Assembly: GCF_900099975.1 (NCBI RefSeq)
Contig: NZ_FNEI01000007.1
Coordinates: 1-64,000, forward strand
Direction: 5' to 3'
Length of the DNA stretch: 64,000 nt
Origin: Arthrobacter cupressi
Lineage (GTDB): Bacteria > Actinomycetota > Actinomycetes > Actinomycetales > Micrococcaceae
In this document: positions 32,282-40,048 of the stretch, piece by piece
How the letters are laid out: every line of letters starts with the position of its first letter
Position numbering within the stretch: position 1 is the first letter of the stretch
Notes under the pieces: model-generated
What the model was told of the DNA's origin: nothing
Database searches by the model: none
The model's input: the letters and a program-made list of their open reading frames with translations, nothing else
Program-made: the position numbers and the translations under genes

Positions 32282-32569
32282 TTGCCTGATATCACCGTGG
32301 TGCTTCCGAGCATCCTGCAGCCTCTCGCCGGCGGGCAGTCCGTGCTGACTGCGCCCGCCGGCCGGGCCGTGACCGTGGATGCGTTGCTTGATGCTGTGAC
32401 CGGGGATTACCCGGTCCTTGCCCGGAGACTCCGGGACGAAACCGGTGCCCTGCGCCGCTACGTGAATATTTACGTCAGCGGCGAGGAGATCCGGCGCCTG
32501 AAAGGCTTGGAAACCGAAGTGGCTGCCGGCCAGGAGGTGTTGATCATCCAGTCCGTGGCCGGCGGTTGA
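32282..32569 (+). CDS. MoaD/ThiS family ubiquitin-like sulfur-carrier protein
   Basis: A 95-residue beta-grasp protein ending in Gly-Gly (SVAGG), the C-terminus needed for adenylation and thiocarboxylation in MoaD, ThiS and CysO. Internal segments VLPSILQPLAGGQ and VNIYVSGEEIRRLKGLETEV fit the MoaD pattern. Start TTG 32282 lies 9 bases after the propeller stop with AGGTGG upstream. No moaE, moeB, thiG or cysM gene is nearby, so the sulfur acceptor is unknown; the adjacent propeller protein is the only candidate partner in view. Confidence 0.85.
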   Translation: MPDITVVLPSILQPLAGGQSVLTAPAGRAVTVDALLDAVTGDYPVLARRLRDETGALRRYVNIYVSGEEIRRLKGLETEVAAGQEVLIIQSVAGG

Positions 32570-32588
32570 GATGCGTGGGCGGGCTGGC

Positions 32589-32825
32589 TCAGGCCACTCG
32601 CCAGAGGGTGCATTCGTCCGTATTGATGGCCTTGCGCAGGCCGCTCAGCTGGTCCATGATCCACACGACGCCGATGCCCGGTGCGGTCTCTTGGACGCTA
32701 CCCCTGCGGATGACGACGTCATCGTACGCGGGTCCAACGGAGAGGCGGGCCTCGATGTGGTCACCGCGGTGCAGCTGGTCGAGGGTGCGGATGCGGGTGG
32801 TTCGGACCGGTACTTCCTTCAACAT
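32589..32825 (-). CDS. Small conserved-type hypothetical protein
   Basis: A 78-residue protein with beta-rich segments (GDHIEARLSV, DDVVIRRGSV, GVVWIMDQL) and a Cys near the C-terminus (DECTLWRVA). ATG 32825 has a good GGAGG site 5-6 bases upstream and GC-rich codon usage, so it is probably real. I do not recognise a family. It converges with the MoaD-like gene across 19 bp. Confidence 0.65.
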   Translation of the reverse strand: MLKEVPVRTTRIRTLDQLHRGDHIEARLSVGPAYDDVVIRRGSVQETAPGIGVVWIMDQLSGLRKAINTDECTLWRVA

Positions 32826-32916
32826 GGTGGCCTCCTTGGCTGGAGCTGCCAGCGTTTGCCGGCACTTCCAGTGTGGAGGGTGAATGTTGCAGGGCGGTTT
32901 CGGCTCCGTTTAACCC

Positions 32917-32979
32917 GCGCGAACGTACAGTTGGGGCCCCAAAATCCGCGGATTCGGGGCCCCAACTGTACGTTCGCGC
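32917..32979. repeat. Palindromic intergenic element family A, copy 1
   Basis: 24-bp perfect arms (outer GCGCGAACGTACAG, inner TTGGGGCCCC) at 32917-32940 and 32956-32979 around a 15-base centre that itself contains AATCCGCGGATT. The whole 63 bp is almost one palindrome. Four further copies occur at 45336, 46241, 46693 and 47505, all intergenic. Confidence 0.85.
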
Positions 32980-33003
32980 TGTTGTGGAGCGAGTGGTGAC
33001 GGG

Positions 33004-34335
33004 CTACCTCGAGCCGAGCTCCGCCGTCGGGGTCTTGAAGGACTCACGGGCGGTGAGCGCGGAGACCGCCGCGATGAGGCAGATGGCGCCGGTGAAGATG
33101 CTGATCTGCACCCAGCCGCCGGCCGTGGTGCCGCCCATTGCGGTGACGATCGCCGGGGCGAAGCCGGCCATGAGGAATCCGAGCTGCGTGCCGATGGCCA
33201 GGCCGGAGAAACGCACCCGGGTGCTGAACATTTCGCCGTAGAAGGACGGCCACACGGCGTTCGCGGCAGCGTAGCCGCAGGAGAAGTAGGCCACGGACAC
33301 CAGGAACATCAGCGGCACCATGCCGGATTCCAGGGTCAGCAGGAACACCGGGGTCATGATGGCGCTGGCAACGGCGCCGTAGATGAAGACGGGCTTGCGG
33401 CCGATACGGTCCGCGAGGTTGCCGAACAGCGGCTGCGTTCCCAGGGCCACGATGTTTGCCACCACGACGAGCCAGAGGGTGACGGTGCCGTCCACATGGG
33501 CCACGTCCTTGGCGTACTTGATGGCCAGGGTCCCGAAGACGGTGCTGACAGCGGCGATGAAGGCGCAGCAGACCACCCGGAGCACATCGCGCCAGTGCAG
33601 CTTGAGGAGGTCGGCCACCGGCAGCTTGGCGATCTGGTGGTGCTTCTTGGCCTCGGCGAACGCCGGCGGCTCGTGCAGGGTGCGGCGGATGAAGAACGCC
33701 ACCAGGACCACCACGGCACTGAGCCAGAACGGGATGCGCCAGCCGATGCCGTACTTGATCTCATCCGGCAGGGCGACGACGGGAATGAAGACGAGGGCTG
33801 CGAGGACCTGGCCGCCCTGGGTGCCGGTGAGGGTCCAGGAGGTGAAGAAGGAACGGCGGTTGTCCGGTGCGTGCTCAAGCGTCATCGAGGAAGCGCCGGC
33901 CTGCTCGCCGGCGGCGGAGAGGCCCTGGCACAACCGGGCGAAGACCAGCAGGGCCGGTGCCCACCAGCCGATGGTCTTGAAGTCCGGGAGGCAGCCGATG
34001 ATGAAGGTGGCAGCGCCCATGAGGACCAGCGTGAACATGAGGACACGCTGCCGGCCGATCCGGTCGCCGAAGTGGCCCAGGATCACGGCGCCCACCGGGC
34101 GGGCCACGTAGGCGAAGCCGAAGGTTGCGAAGGACATGATGGCCGCGTTGGCGTCTGCGCTGGGGAAGAACACGTGCGGGAAGATCAGTGCCGCGGCGGA
34201 GCCGAAGATGAAGAAGTCGTAGTACTCGACGGCGCTGCCCAGGAAGCTGGCGAGGGCTGCCTTCTTCGGCGTGCCCGACTGGGTTGTGCCAGCGGCGCCG
34301 GCTCCCGGCGTCGTAGACGGGATCGTGTGGCTCAT
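33004..34335 (-). CDS. MHS family MFS transporter (shikimate/aromatic acid:H+ symporter)
   Basis: A 443-residue transporter with 12 predicted helices. MFS loop motifs GHFGDRIGRQRVL (after helix 2) and GNLADRIGRKPVF (second half) and the segment GSAVEYYDFFIFG near residue 33 are typical of the metabolite:H+ symporter subgroup (ShiA, PcaT, ProP-like). Next to the regulator and genes of quinate/shikimate and protocatechuate breakdown, import of shikimate, quinate or protocatechuate is likely. It is divergent from the IclR gene, with palindromic operator candidates between. Confidence 0.9.
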   Translation of the reverse strand: MSHTIPSTTPGAGAAGTTQSGTPKKAALASFLGSAVEYYDFFIFGSAAALIFPHVFFPSADANAAIMSFATFGFAYVARPVGAVILGHFGDRIGRQRVLMFTLVLMGAATFIIGCLPDFKTIGWWAPALLVFARLCQGLSAAGEQAGASSMTLEHAPDNRRSFFTSWTLTGTQGGQVLAALVFIPVVALPDEIKYGIGWRIPFWLSAVVVLVAFFIRRTLHEPPAFAEAKKHHQIAKLPVADLLKLHWRDVLRVVCCAFIAAVSTVFGTLAIKYAKDVAHVDGTVTLWLVVVANIVALGTQPLFGNLADRIGRKPVFIYGAVASAIMTPVFLLTLESGMVPLMFLVSVAYFSCGYAAANAVWPSFYGEMFSTRVRFSGLAIGTQLGFLMAGFAPAIVTAMGGTTAGGWVQISIFTGAICLIAAVSALTARESFKTPTAELGSR

Positions 34336-34477
34336 GGTGTTCCTTCGGTGTGACGACGTTGTCGCATCTGGTGAAGCGGTGGTCTGTGGCGCTCTCGCGG
34401 CTACTCTTCGTGAGGCCGGTGGGGAGGCGGTCCGGTGGACGTCTCGGCTGAAAGGCCCGACATCAGGCTTCAGCAGT

Positions 34478-34589
34478 AGCTCTCACAATGTGGGAGCTGT
34501 TTGTGCAATATAGAAATGATGGCTGTGAGTGGGGTCACCTGTCAAGAAAAATACTCACGATCTAGATATAGCTCTCACGATGTGGCAAC
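34478..34589. promoter_or_regulatory. Two related operator candidates for the adjacent IclR regulator
   Basis: Site 1 (34478-34498) is a 21-bp palindrome, AGCTCTCACA-A-TGTGGGAGCT. Site 2 (34570-34589) repeats AGCTCTCAC-ATGTGG with a degenerate right half and overlaps the start region of the IclR gene. The shared pattern lies in the divergent region with the MHS transporter, so the regulator probably controls both itself and the transporter. Confidence 0.55.
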
Positions 34590-34597
34590 ATTTCCTC

Positions 34598-35368
34598 ATG
34601 AGCGTCAAAGAGGACACCAAAACGGACATGATCGGCAAGGCCCTGGGCCTCCTGGTATTGCTGGGCAATGAGCCCAAGGGGGCCAGCGCCTCCGAGCTTT
34701 CCCGCCAGGCCGAGCTGCCGTTCAGCACCACCTACCGCCTGCTCGGCTCCCTGACGCGGGACGGCTTCGTGGACTACGAGCCCGATGGCCGCCGCTACCA
34801 CCTGGGCCTGCGGGTCTTCCAGCTCGGACAGCGCGTCTCCAACCACCACGGCTTCGCCGGCACCTCCCGGCCCATCCTGCAGAAGGTGACCGAGGGGACC
34901 GGCGAGGCCACCATCCTCGCCGTGCGCGACGGCCACCACCACCTCACGGTAAACAAGGTGGACGGTCCCCAGATGTTCCGCGTCACCAGCGATCCCGGGT
35001 ACCTGGGCAAGCTGCACACGACGGCGGTGGGCAAGGCGCTGGTGGCATTCGCGCCCGACGACGAACGCGCCGCATTGCTCGAGGAACTGGACCTGGAGCC
35101 GCTCACCGACTTCTCCATCACCGACCGCGATGCCTTCCGGGCCGAAATCGAGAAGATCCGCCGCCAGGGCTTCGCCCTCATGGACGAGGAAAACGAGGTG
35201 GGCATGCGGGCCATCGCGGTGCCCGTCTTCAATGGCCAGGGCTTCGCGTTCGCCTCGCTGGCCACCGCCGCCCCCGCGTTCCGGATGTCCGTGGAGGAGC
35301 TGCAGGCCGTGGTCCCGTTGCTGAAGGACGCCGCCGCCGAGCTCTCGGCCCGCCTGCCGCAGCGGTGA
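34598..35368 (+). CDS. IclR family regulator of the quinate/shikimate/pca region
   Basis: A 256-residue IclR protein: winged helix with SASELSRQAELPFSTTYRLLGSL (about residues 31-53) and an effector domain ending in MRAIAVPVFNGQGFAFASLATAAP. Neither ATG 34598 nor ATG 34580 has a clear ribosome site; 34598 gives the usual N-terminal length. It is divergent from the MHS transporter and 225 bp upstream of the quinate/shikimate dehydrogenase gene. Corynebacterium uses QsuR-type LysR for this pathway, whereas here IclR seems to serve. The effector could be shikimate, quinate or protocatechuate. Confidence 0.85.
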   Translation: MSVKEDTKTDMIGKALGLLVLLGNEPKGASASELSRQAELPFSTTYRLLGSLTRDGFVDYEPDGRRYHLGLRVFQLGQRVSNHHGFAGTSRPILQKVTEGTGEATILAVRDGHHHLTVNKVDGPQMFRVTSDPGYLGKLHTTAVGKALVAFAPDDERAALLEELDLEPLTDFSITDRDAFRAEIEKIRRQGFALMDEENEVGMRAIAVPVFNGQGFAFASLATAAPAFRMSVEELQAVVPLLKDAAAELSARLPQR

Positions 35369-35374
35369 GCCGGT

Positions 35375-35437
35375 GCGCGAACTGGCAGCAGATGACCCTT
35401 GAAGCGCATTCAGAGGGCATGTGCTGCCAGTTCGCGC
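35375..35437. repeat. Palindromic intergenic element family B, copy 1
   Basis: Perfect 16-bp outer arms GCGCGAACTGGCAGCA (35375-35390) and complement (35422-35437), with weaker pairing inside. A second copy lies at 53195-53254 and shares the right-hand block CAGAGG..CAT.TGCTGCCAG. Confidence 0.75.
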
Positions 35438-35470
35438 CCGACCCGGAGGAGGCTGGGCTGGGAATTATTG

Positions 35471-35489
35471 GTGTTCGCGATAAGAACAC
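35471..35489 (+). promoter_or_regulatory. Candidate operator upstream of the quinate/shikimate genes
   Basis: An inverted repeat GTGTTC-GCGATAA-GAACAC (6-7-6), with a further GTGAACAC at 35501-35508. It lies about 105 bp before the dehydrogenase start in an AT-richer stretch and could bind the IclR regulator or PcaR. Assigned by pattern only. Confidence 0.4.
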
Positions 35490-35592
35490 TAGTGCAATAT
35501 GTGAACACGTTGTGTAAGCTGGTTCATACCGCAGGGCGCGCCGGGCTTCCTAAAGCCGCCGCCATCCGGAGTTGTCAAAGGAGCAATAAAGC

Positions 35593-36477
35593 ATGAGCAC
35601 TCGAGCCGAGTCCTACCTGGTGGGCCTGATTGGTGAAGGCGTCACGCCTTCCCTCTCGCCGGCCATGCACGAGCGCGAAGCGGACCGCCAGGGCCTGCGC
35701 TGCCTCTACCGACCCATCGATCTGCTCGAACTCGCCCTGCCGGGTGCCGCCGTCGGCGATTTACTCACCGCCGCGCGCCTCTTGGGCTTCAACGGCCTGA
35801 ACATCACGCACCCCTGCAAGCAGTTGGTCCTCGAGCACCTCGATGAGATGTCCGACGACGCCCGCCGCCTGGGCGCGGTGAACACCGTGCTGATTCGCGA
35901 CGGCCGCTTCATCGGCCACAACACCGACTTCTCCGGCTTCGCAGCCGCGCTCGCGGCCGGCCTTCCGGATGCCTCGCTGGGCCGGGTGGTTCAGCTGGGC
36001 GCCGGCGGCGCCGGGTCCGCCGTCGCCTACGCCCTGCTCTCCGCGGGCGTCCGCACCCTGGACCTGGTGGACATGGATCCCGCCCGCTGCGCCGAACGCG
36101 CCGCCGAACTGTCCGGCCTCTTCCCGGAAGCCACCGTGACGGCCCGCTCGACGGCGGAGCTGCCGCAGCTCATGCCGCTGGCCGACGGACTGGTGCACTG
36201 CACCCCGGTGGGCATGGCCGCGCACCCGGGCACACCGCTGGACATGTCCCTCGTGGAGCCGCGGCACTGGGTGGCGGACATCGTCTACCGGCCGATCGAA
36301 ACCCAGTTGGTGCGCGAAGCCCGCGCCAAGGGCTGCCGGGTGCTCGACGGCGGACGCATGGCCGTGGGCCAAGCCGCCGACGCCTTCCGCATCTTCACCG
36401 GCCGCGACGCCGACGCCGCCCGCATGCGCGAACACTTCCTCGAACTGATCGCCGCCGAGGAGAAGGTGGCCGCCTGA
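35593..36477 (+). CDS. qsuD: Quinate/shikimate dehydrogenase (AroE superfamily)
   Basis: A 294-residue NAD(P)-dependent dehydrogenase. GLIGEGVTPSLSPAMHE is the substrate-binding loop, GLNITHPCKQ carries the catalytic Lys, VNTVLI and GHNTDFSGF carry the conserved Asn/Asp, and QLGAGGAGSAVAYAL is the dinucleotide-binding loop. THPCKQ instead of THPxK and the catabolic surroundings point to the quinate/shikimate dehydrogenase type (C. glutamicum QsuD) rather than biosynthetic AroE. It oxidises shikimate or quinate to dehydro forms. The start follows an AAAGGAG site, and the gene overlaps the next by one base. Confidence 0.88.
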   Translation: MSTRAESYLVGLIGEGVTPSLSPAMHEREADRQGLRCLYRPIDLLELALPGAAVGDLLTAARLLGFNGLNITHPCKQLVLEHLDEMSDDARRLGAVNTVLIRDGRFIGHNTDFSGFAAALAAGLPDASLGRVVQLGAGGAGSAVAYALLSAGVRTLDLVDMDPARCAERAAELSGLFPEATVTARSTAELPQLMPLADGLVHCTPVGMAAHPGTPLDMSLVEPRHWVADIVYRPIETQLVREARAKGCRVLDGGRMAVGQAADAFRIFTGRDADAARMREHFLELIAAEEKVAA

Positions 36478-38390
36478 TGCGCACCGGGATCGCCACGGTG
36501 TGCCTCTCCGGCACCCTCAAGGAAAAGATGCAGGCCTGCGCCATCGCGGGCTTCGACGGCATCGAAATCTTCGAACAGGACCTGGTCACCTCCGCGCTCA
36601 GCCCCGAAGCAGTCCGCGCCATGGCGGCCGACCTCGGCCTCGGACTGGACCTCTACCAGCCCTTCCGCGACTTCGACAGCGTTCCCGAGGACCTGCTCCG
36701 CGAAAACCTGCGCCGCGCCGGGGCCAAGTTCGAACTCATGTCCCGCCTTGGCATGGACACCATCCTGGTGTGCAGCAATGTGGCCACCGCGGAAATCGAC
36801 GACGACGGCCTGCGGGCCGAGCAGCTCGGCCGCCTCGCGCAGCTGGCCGGGGAGCACGGCGTCAAGGTGGCCTACGAGGCGCTGGCCTGGGGCAAGTACG
36901 TCAACGACTACGAGCACGCCCACCGGCTGGTGGAGACGGTGGACCATCCGAACCTGGGCACCTGCCTGGACTCCTTCCACATCCTTTCCCGCGACTGGGA
37001 CACGGCGCCGATCGAGAAATTCAACGCGGAGAAGATCTTCTTCGTGCAGGTGGCGGATGCCCCGAAGCTCTCCATGGACGTGCTCTCCTGGAGCCGCCAC
37101 TACCGGGTTTTCCCCGGGGAGGGGCAGTTCGAGCTGGACAAGTTCATGGGCCACGTGGTGCGTGCCGGCTACGCCGGGCCCGTCTCCTTGGAGATCTTCA
37201 ACGACGTCTTCCGCCAGTCCGACGTGGAGCGCACCGCCGTGGACGCGATGCGCTCGCTGATCTGGCTGGAGGAGCAGAGCGCCAAGTGGTTGGACGCGCA
37301 CGACGGCGGTGCTGCCGCCGGTTCCGGGAAGGTGGCCGGCCGCCGTCGTTATCCGATGGAACTGGCCACGCTGCCCAAGGTGGCCGAACCCGCCGGCTTC
37401 AACTTTGCCGAGGTCAAGGCGGACGACACCGCCGCCCTCGAGAAGCTCCTGGGCCAGCTGGGCTTCGAGTTCGAGGGCCGGCACCGCACCAAGGACGTGC
37501 AGCTGTGGACCATGGGCCATGCACGGGTGATCATCAACGAACAGGCCCCCTCGCACGCCGAACCGGCCATCGCGGCGCTGGGCTTCGACGTCGACAATCC
37601 GGTCATCGCCTCCGCCCGCGCCCAGCAGCTCAAGGCGCCGGTGGTGCCGCGGAAGGTGCAGGCGGACGAGGAGGTCTTCCAAGGCATCGCGGCGCCGGAT
37701 TCCACCGAGATCTTCCTGTGCCAGGGCAGCCCGGACGGCACGGCGGCATGGACTGCTGAATTCGGACAGGCAGGCGAGTTCGGCGACGGCGTCTCGGCTC
37801 CCGTGGGCGCCGGCGCCGTGATCGACCACGTCAACCTCGCCCAGCCTTGGCAGCACTTCGACGAGGCCGTCCTCTTCTACACCAGCGCCTTGGCCTTGGA
37901 ACCCGCACCGTTTGCCGAGGTGCCCAGCCCTACCGGCCTGGTGCGCTCGCAGATCATGCAGACCACGGACCGGGCCGTGCGCCTGGTCCTGAACCTGGCG
38001 CCGCTGATCCAGCAGGAGGACGCAGGCCAGCAGGACGGCGGCCGCAAGAGCTACCAGGAACACATCGCGTTCGCGGTGGACGATCTGGTGGGCCTGGCCC
38101 GCAACGCGAGGGACCGCGGCCTGGAATTCCTGGAGATCCCGGCCAACTACTACGAGGACCTGGCCGCCCGCTTCAGCCTGGACCCCGGGTTCCTGGCCAC
38201 GCTGAAGGAACTCAACCTGCTCTACGACCGGGACGCCAGCGGCGAGTTCCTGCACTTCTACACCGCCACCGTGGGCAGCGTGTTCTTCGAAATGGTGGAA
38301 CGCCGCGGCGGCTACGACGGCTACGGCGCCCCGAACGCCCCGGTGCGGCACGCCGTCCAGTACGACCACGCCCGCCGCCCTCCCAACTGA
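36477..38390 (+). CDS. qsuB: 3-Dehydroshikimate dehydratase fused to an HPPD-like VOC domain
   Basis: A 637-residue two-domain protein. Residues 1 to about 270 form a xylose-isomerase-like TIM barrel (IEIFEQDLV, KVAYEALAWGKY, LDSFHILSR, VSLEIFNDVF) that converts 3-dehydroshikimate to protocatechuate using a divalent metal. Residues about 300-620 form paired VOC modules resembling 4-hydroxyphenylpyruvate dioxygenase (IDHVNLAQPW, QEHIAFAVDD, YTATVGSVFFEMVERRGG). This is the known architecture of C. glutamicum QsuB and AsbF-related two-domain dehydratases, in which the VOC half has no proven dioxygenase role. It overlaps qsuD (TGATG). The product feeds pcaHG directly. Confidence 0.9.
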   Translation: MRTGIATVCLSGTLKEKMQACAIAGFDGIEIFEQDLVTSALSPEAVRAMAADLGLGLDLYQPFRDFDSVPEDLLRENLRRAGAKFELMSRLGMDTILVCSNVATAEIDDDGLRAEQLGRLAQLAGEHGVKVAYEALAWGKYVNDYEHAHRLVETVDHPNLGTCLDSFHILSRDWDTAPIEKFNAEKIFFVQVADAPKLSMDVLSWSRHYRVFPGEGQFELDKFMGHVVRAGYAGPVSLEIFNDVFRQSDVERTAVDAMRSLIWLEEQSAKWLDAHDGGAAAGSGKVAGRRRYPMELATLPKVAEPAGFNFAEVKADDTAALEKLLGQLGFEFEGRHRTKDVQLWTMGHARVIINEQAPSHAEPAIAALGFDVDNPVIASARAQQLKAPVVPRKVQADEEVFQGIAAPDSTEIFLCQGSPDGTAAWTAEFGQAGEFGDGVSAPVGAGAVIDHVNLAQPWQHFDEAVLFYTSALALEPAPFAEVPSPTGLVRSQIMQTTDRAVRLVLNLAPLIQQEDAGQQDGGRKSYQEHIAFAVDDLVGLARNARDRGLEFLEIPANYYEDLAARFSLDPGFLATLKELNLLYDRDASGEFLHFYTATVGSVFFEMVERRGGYDGYGAPNAPVRHAVQYDHARRPPN

Positions 38391-38397
38391 CTGGCAC

Positions 38398-38431
38398 TTG
38401 TTGTCGTTTTGAGCCCTCATGACGACAACAA
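38398..38431. repeat. Palindromic intergenic element (family C, single copy here)
   Basis: 10-bp arms TTGTTGTCGT (38398-38407) and ACGACAACAA (38422-38431) with a 14-base loop, between qsuB and pcaH. It may act as a hairpin terminator; the sequence style resembles a dispersed REP element, but no second copy is in the window. Confidence 0.55.
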
Positions 38432-38500
38432 CTGCGAGCTAGTTGGGGAAACCGACCTCCAAATCCTAACCACTGAGTACGCAACCGAAAGGAGCCGGCC

Positions 38501-39457
38501 ATGACCATCGACGCACATGGCACGCACCGCGCCGACAGCAGCGATGCCCGCCTCGCCGAGCAGAATGCCGCCGTGCACGACAGCGCTGTGCAGGACGCCG
38601 CCTGGCAGGACGAAAACGACGAGATCGTTCCCCACGCCGAAGCGCACGCAGCGCACGTCCTGGACGCCGCCGCCGAGTCGCAGGCGGACATCAGCGCCGA
38701 GATCGCCGCGCTCGGCGAGGCCTACCACCGCGAGCTCAAGGACGGCGCCGCCTCCGAGACCCAGCCCCGGCTGGACTTCGCCCCGTACCGCAGTTCCCTC
38801 CTTCGCCACCCCACCAAGAGCCTGCACCACGCGGACCCTGAGACCATCGAGCTGTACTCCCCGGCCTTCGGCCACCAGGACGTGCACGCCCTGGAGTCCG
38901 ACCTCACCATCCAGCACAACGGCGAACCGCTCGGCGAGCGGATCATCGTGGCCGGCAAGGTGCTCGACGGCGACGGCCGCCCGGTTGCCGGCCAGCTCGT
39001 GGAGATCTGGCAGGCCAACGCCGCCGGCCGCTACGTCCACAAGCGCGACCAGCACCCCGCCCCGCTGGACCCGAACTTCACCGGGGTGGGCCGCTGCATC
39101 ACCGGCCCGGACGGCTCCTACCGCTTCACCACCATCAAGCCCGGCGCCTACCCGTGGAAGAACCACCTCAATGCCTGGCGCCCGGCCCACATCCACTTCT
39201 CCCTGTTCGGGCAGGAGTTCACGCAGCGGATCGTCACCCAGATGTACTTCCCGGGCGACCAGTTGTTCCCGCTGGACCCGATCTACCAGTCGATCGTGGA
39301 CCAGGACGCCCGCGACCGGCTCGTGGCCAACTACGACCACGAACTCACCCAGCCCGAGTGGGCTCTGGGTTACACCTGGGACATCATCCTTACCGGGTCG
39401 AAGCGGACCTGGACCGAGAACGAAGCATTCGGCGACGCCGGCGACGACGAGGAGTAG
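38501..39457 (+). CDS. pcaH: Protocatechuate 3,4-dioxygenase beta subunit with N-terminal extension
   Basis: A 318-residue intradiol dioxygenase subunit that opens protocatechuate to 3-carboxy-cis,cis-muconate. Fe(III) ligands are recognisable as Tyr in AAGRYVH, Tyr in PGAYPWKNH and His/His in WRPAHIHFS. The conserved core starts near residue 90 (DFAPYRSSLLRHPTKSLHHADPE); residues 1-85 are an Ala/Asp/His-rich extension beyond the usual subunit of about 240 residues. ATG 38501 follows AAAGGAG and no internal Met gives a shorter start. It pairs with PcaG encoded 6 bp downstream. Confidence 0.94.
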   Translation: MTIDAHGTHRADSSDARLAEQNAAVHDSAVQDAAWQDENDEIVPHAEAHAAHVLDAAAESQADISAEIAALGEAYHRELKDGAASETQPRLDFAPYRSSLLRHPTKSLHHADPETIELYSPAFGHQDVHALESDLTIQHNGEPLGERIIVAGKVLDGDGRPVAGQLVEIWQANAAGRYVHKRDQHPAPLDPNFTGVGRCITGPDGSYRFTTIKPGAYPWKNHLNAWRPAHIHFSLFGQEFTQRIVTQMYFPGDQLFPLDPIYQSIVDQDARDRLVANYDHELTQPEWALGYTWDIILTGSKRTWTENEAFGDAGDDEE

Positions 39458-39463
39458 GCAGCA

Positions 39464-40048
39464 ATGAGCAAACTGACCCCCACGCCCGGCCAGACGGTCG
39501 GCCCCTTCTACGGCTACGCCCTGCCCTTCACCAAGGACAACGAGCTCCTGGCCCCCGGCACGGCCGGCAGCATCCGCCTCCAAGGCACTGTGTACGACGG
39601 CGCAGGCCACACCATCCCGGACGCCATCCTGGAAATCTGGCAGCCCGACGCCGAAGGCAGGGTGGTCCAGCGCACCGGTTCCCTGGTCCGCGACGGCTAC
39701 ACCTTCACCGGCTGGGGCCGCAGTGCCGTTGGGAACACCGGCATCTTCACCTTCACCACGGTCAACCCCGGGCCCACCTCGGAGGATGCCGCACCGTTTA
39801 TCTCCGTGGCGGTCTTCGCCCGCGGCCTCATGAACCGGCTCTTCACCCGCATCTACCTGCCGGAGAACGAAGAAGCGCTCGCCAATGATCCGCTGCTGAG
39901 CTCGCTTCCGGGGGAGCGCCGCAAGACCCTGATCGCCCGCCGTGACCCCGACGGCGGCCTCACCTGGGACCTGCGCCTGCAGGGACCGGACGAGACCGTT
40001 TTCCTCGACTTCCAGGGCACCGCCACCGGGACGGGCGCATACCGATGA
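39464..40048 (+). CDS. pcaG: Protocatechuate 3,4-dioxygenase alpha subunit
   Basis: A 194-residue intradiol dioxygenase fold subunit: TPGQTVGPFYGYAL at the N-terminus, DAILEIWQPDAEGR and RLFTRIYLPE in the core. Alpha subunits lack the iron ligands and shape the active site with PcaH. Length is normal. The start follows GAGTAGGCAGCA and the gene overlaps pcaB by 4 bases. Confidence 0.94.
   Translation: MSKLTPTPGQTVGPFYGYALPFTKDNELLAPGTAGSIRLQGTVYDGAGHTIPDAILEIWQPDAEGRVVQRTGSLVRDGYTFTGWGRSAVGNTGIFTFTTVNPGPTSEDAAPFISVAVFARGLMNRLFTRIYLPENEEALANDPLLSSLPGERRKTLIARRDPDGGLTWDLRLQGPDETVFLDFQGTATGTGAYR

Noticed and set aside
36285..38420. A 711-codon open frame antisense to qsuB
   Set aside because: It is a shadow of the qsuB reading frame; its translation is Val/Gly/Arg/His-rich without domains.
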